Source: Candidatus Hydrogenedentota bacterium (GTDB lineage Bacteria; Hydrogenedentota; Hydrogenedentia; Hydrogenedentales; JAEUWI01). From it: a stretch of 64,000 nt of DNA. The stretch spans positions 62,001-126,000 of the forward strand of contig JACPGE010000036.1 in the NCBI GenBank assembly GCA_016182605.1. Reading direction: 5' to 3'. This document shows, piece after piece, positions 63,610 to 64,000 of the stretch (within the stretch, counting starts at the first letter, position 1; each line of letters starts with the position of its first letter). A program made the position numbers and the translations under genes. The notes under the pieces were generated by a model that ran no database searches, was not told the DNA's origin, and saw only the letters and a list, made by a program, of their open reading frames with translations.

Positions 63610-64000
63610 CTACAGATTGTCCTGCATGGCGTCGAATTCCCGCCGGATTTCTTCGACGTTGGCCCATTCGTTGCCGCGTTCCTGCCAGAAGTTCATGGCG
63701 CGCAGCCCCAGGGGGGACATGTTGCGCAGGTCGACGACGGTGGGCGTGACGAAGATGATGAGGTGGGTCACATCCAGGTCGGAGGAGCGGCTGCGAAATG
63801 GAAATCCAACGATGGGCAGGTTGCCGAGGAAGGGCACGCGGCGTTCCGACTTGCGCACCACACGGCTGGAAAGACCGCCGATGACGGCATTCCCCCCGTC
63901 GGGCACGAGCACCACCCCTTTTTGGGAGCGGGTGGAGAAGACGGGCAGGTCGACGCCGCGGATATTGTCGATGCGCACGACATCCGTCACGTTCAGGTCG
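63610..64000 (-). CDS. Secretin (PilQ/GspD-type), C-terminal part
   Basis: The frame is open at the window edge and gives 129 residues of a secretin C-terminus: KGVVLVPDGGNAVIGGLSSR, VPFLGNLPIVGFPFRSR and LIIFVTPTVVD, the hallmark of the outer-membrane beta-barrel end. Given pilT and the pilin, it is probably PilQ or a type II secretion relative. It is cut at its 5' end by the window boundary. Confidence 0.9.
   Translation of the reverse strand, partial: DLNVTDVVRIDNIRGVDLPVFSTRSQKGVVLVPDGGNAVIGGLSSRVVRKSERRVPFLGNLPIVGFPFRSRSSDLDVTHLIIFVTPTVVDLRNMSPLGLRAMNFWQERGNEWANVEEIRREFDAMQDNL

Overview
The window is a chromosomal segment of a GC-rich, diderm (Gram-negative-type) bacterium with peptidoglycan. 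It carries murC, ftsQ, ftsZ, murJ and lnt, type IV pilus parts (pilT, a PilA-like pilin, a secretin end), the flagellar regulators csrA and fliW, periplasmic nitrate reductase, pyruvate phosphate dikinase, an ExbB/ExbD energiser, and many secreted carbohydrate-active or beta-helix proteins. The large exported proteins and a prepilin of the kind common in Planctomycetota, Verrucomicrobiota and Hydrogenedentota suggest a member of that broad neighbourhood, possibly Hydrogenedentota-like. An intact ftsZ argues against typical Planctomycetes. The taxonomy is inference only.

Layout. 1-7.8 kb (+): exbB (end), exbD, a TPR protein, a membrane-anchored VWA protein, a galactokinase-like GHMP kinase and a PL22-like secreted protein, then a 37-residue membrane microprotein. 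7.9-16.1 kb (-): a tight operon fliW, csrA, an unknown gene and three glycosyltransferase genes, the likely flagellin or surface glycosylation block. 16.2-21.0 kb: a cystathionine gamma-synthase-like enzyme, a pilin, tRNA-Leu and a secreted glycosidase-like protein. 21.1-22.9 kb: a complete PvuII-type restriction-modification system with controller protein and C-boxes, AT-richer than its surroundings. 22.9-25.8 kb: an orphan antitoxin, then an unknown secreted protein between two long direct repeats full of hairpins. 25.8-27.5 kb: an ArsR/SRPBCC operon, slyD and tRNA-Arg.

27.7-40.1 kb (+): exported proteins (CAP domain, GH141-like beta-helix), a minimal napDAB operon with an unusual tetraheme NapB, and two large glycoside hydrolases (a GH29 fusion and a GH43-like protein). 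40.1-43.4 kb (-): a complete type III CBASS anti-phage operon (CD-NTase, HORMA, TRIP13, NucC). Its strong sigma-70 promoter carries a near-perfect CIRCE (HrcA) operator, the most novel signal in the window. 43.4-44.6 kb is AT-rich and nearly empty. 44.6-47.7 kb (-): a cobalamin riboswitch upstream of a surface protein fused to a prepilin. 47.8-52.5 kb: an FHA-GAF histidine kinase and ppdK. 53.1-57.8 kb (-): murC-ftsQ-ftsZ-pilT without ftsA. 58.1-64.0 kb: an OmpA-like lipoprotein, a zinc-ribbon protein, a YtrA-type GntR regulator, lnt-murJ, and the end of a secretin.

The two defence islands (PvuII-like and CBASS) share lower GC and clean operon boundaries, consistent with horizontal gain. Very long open frames opposite real genes (for example 34163-38203 and 49895-52930) are GC-driven shadows.
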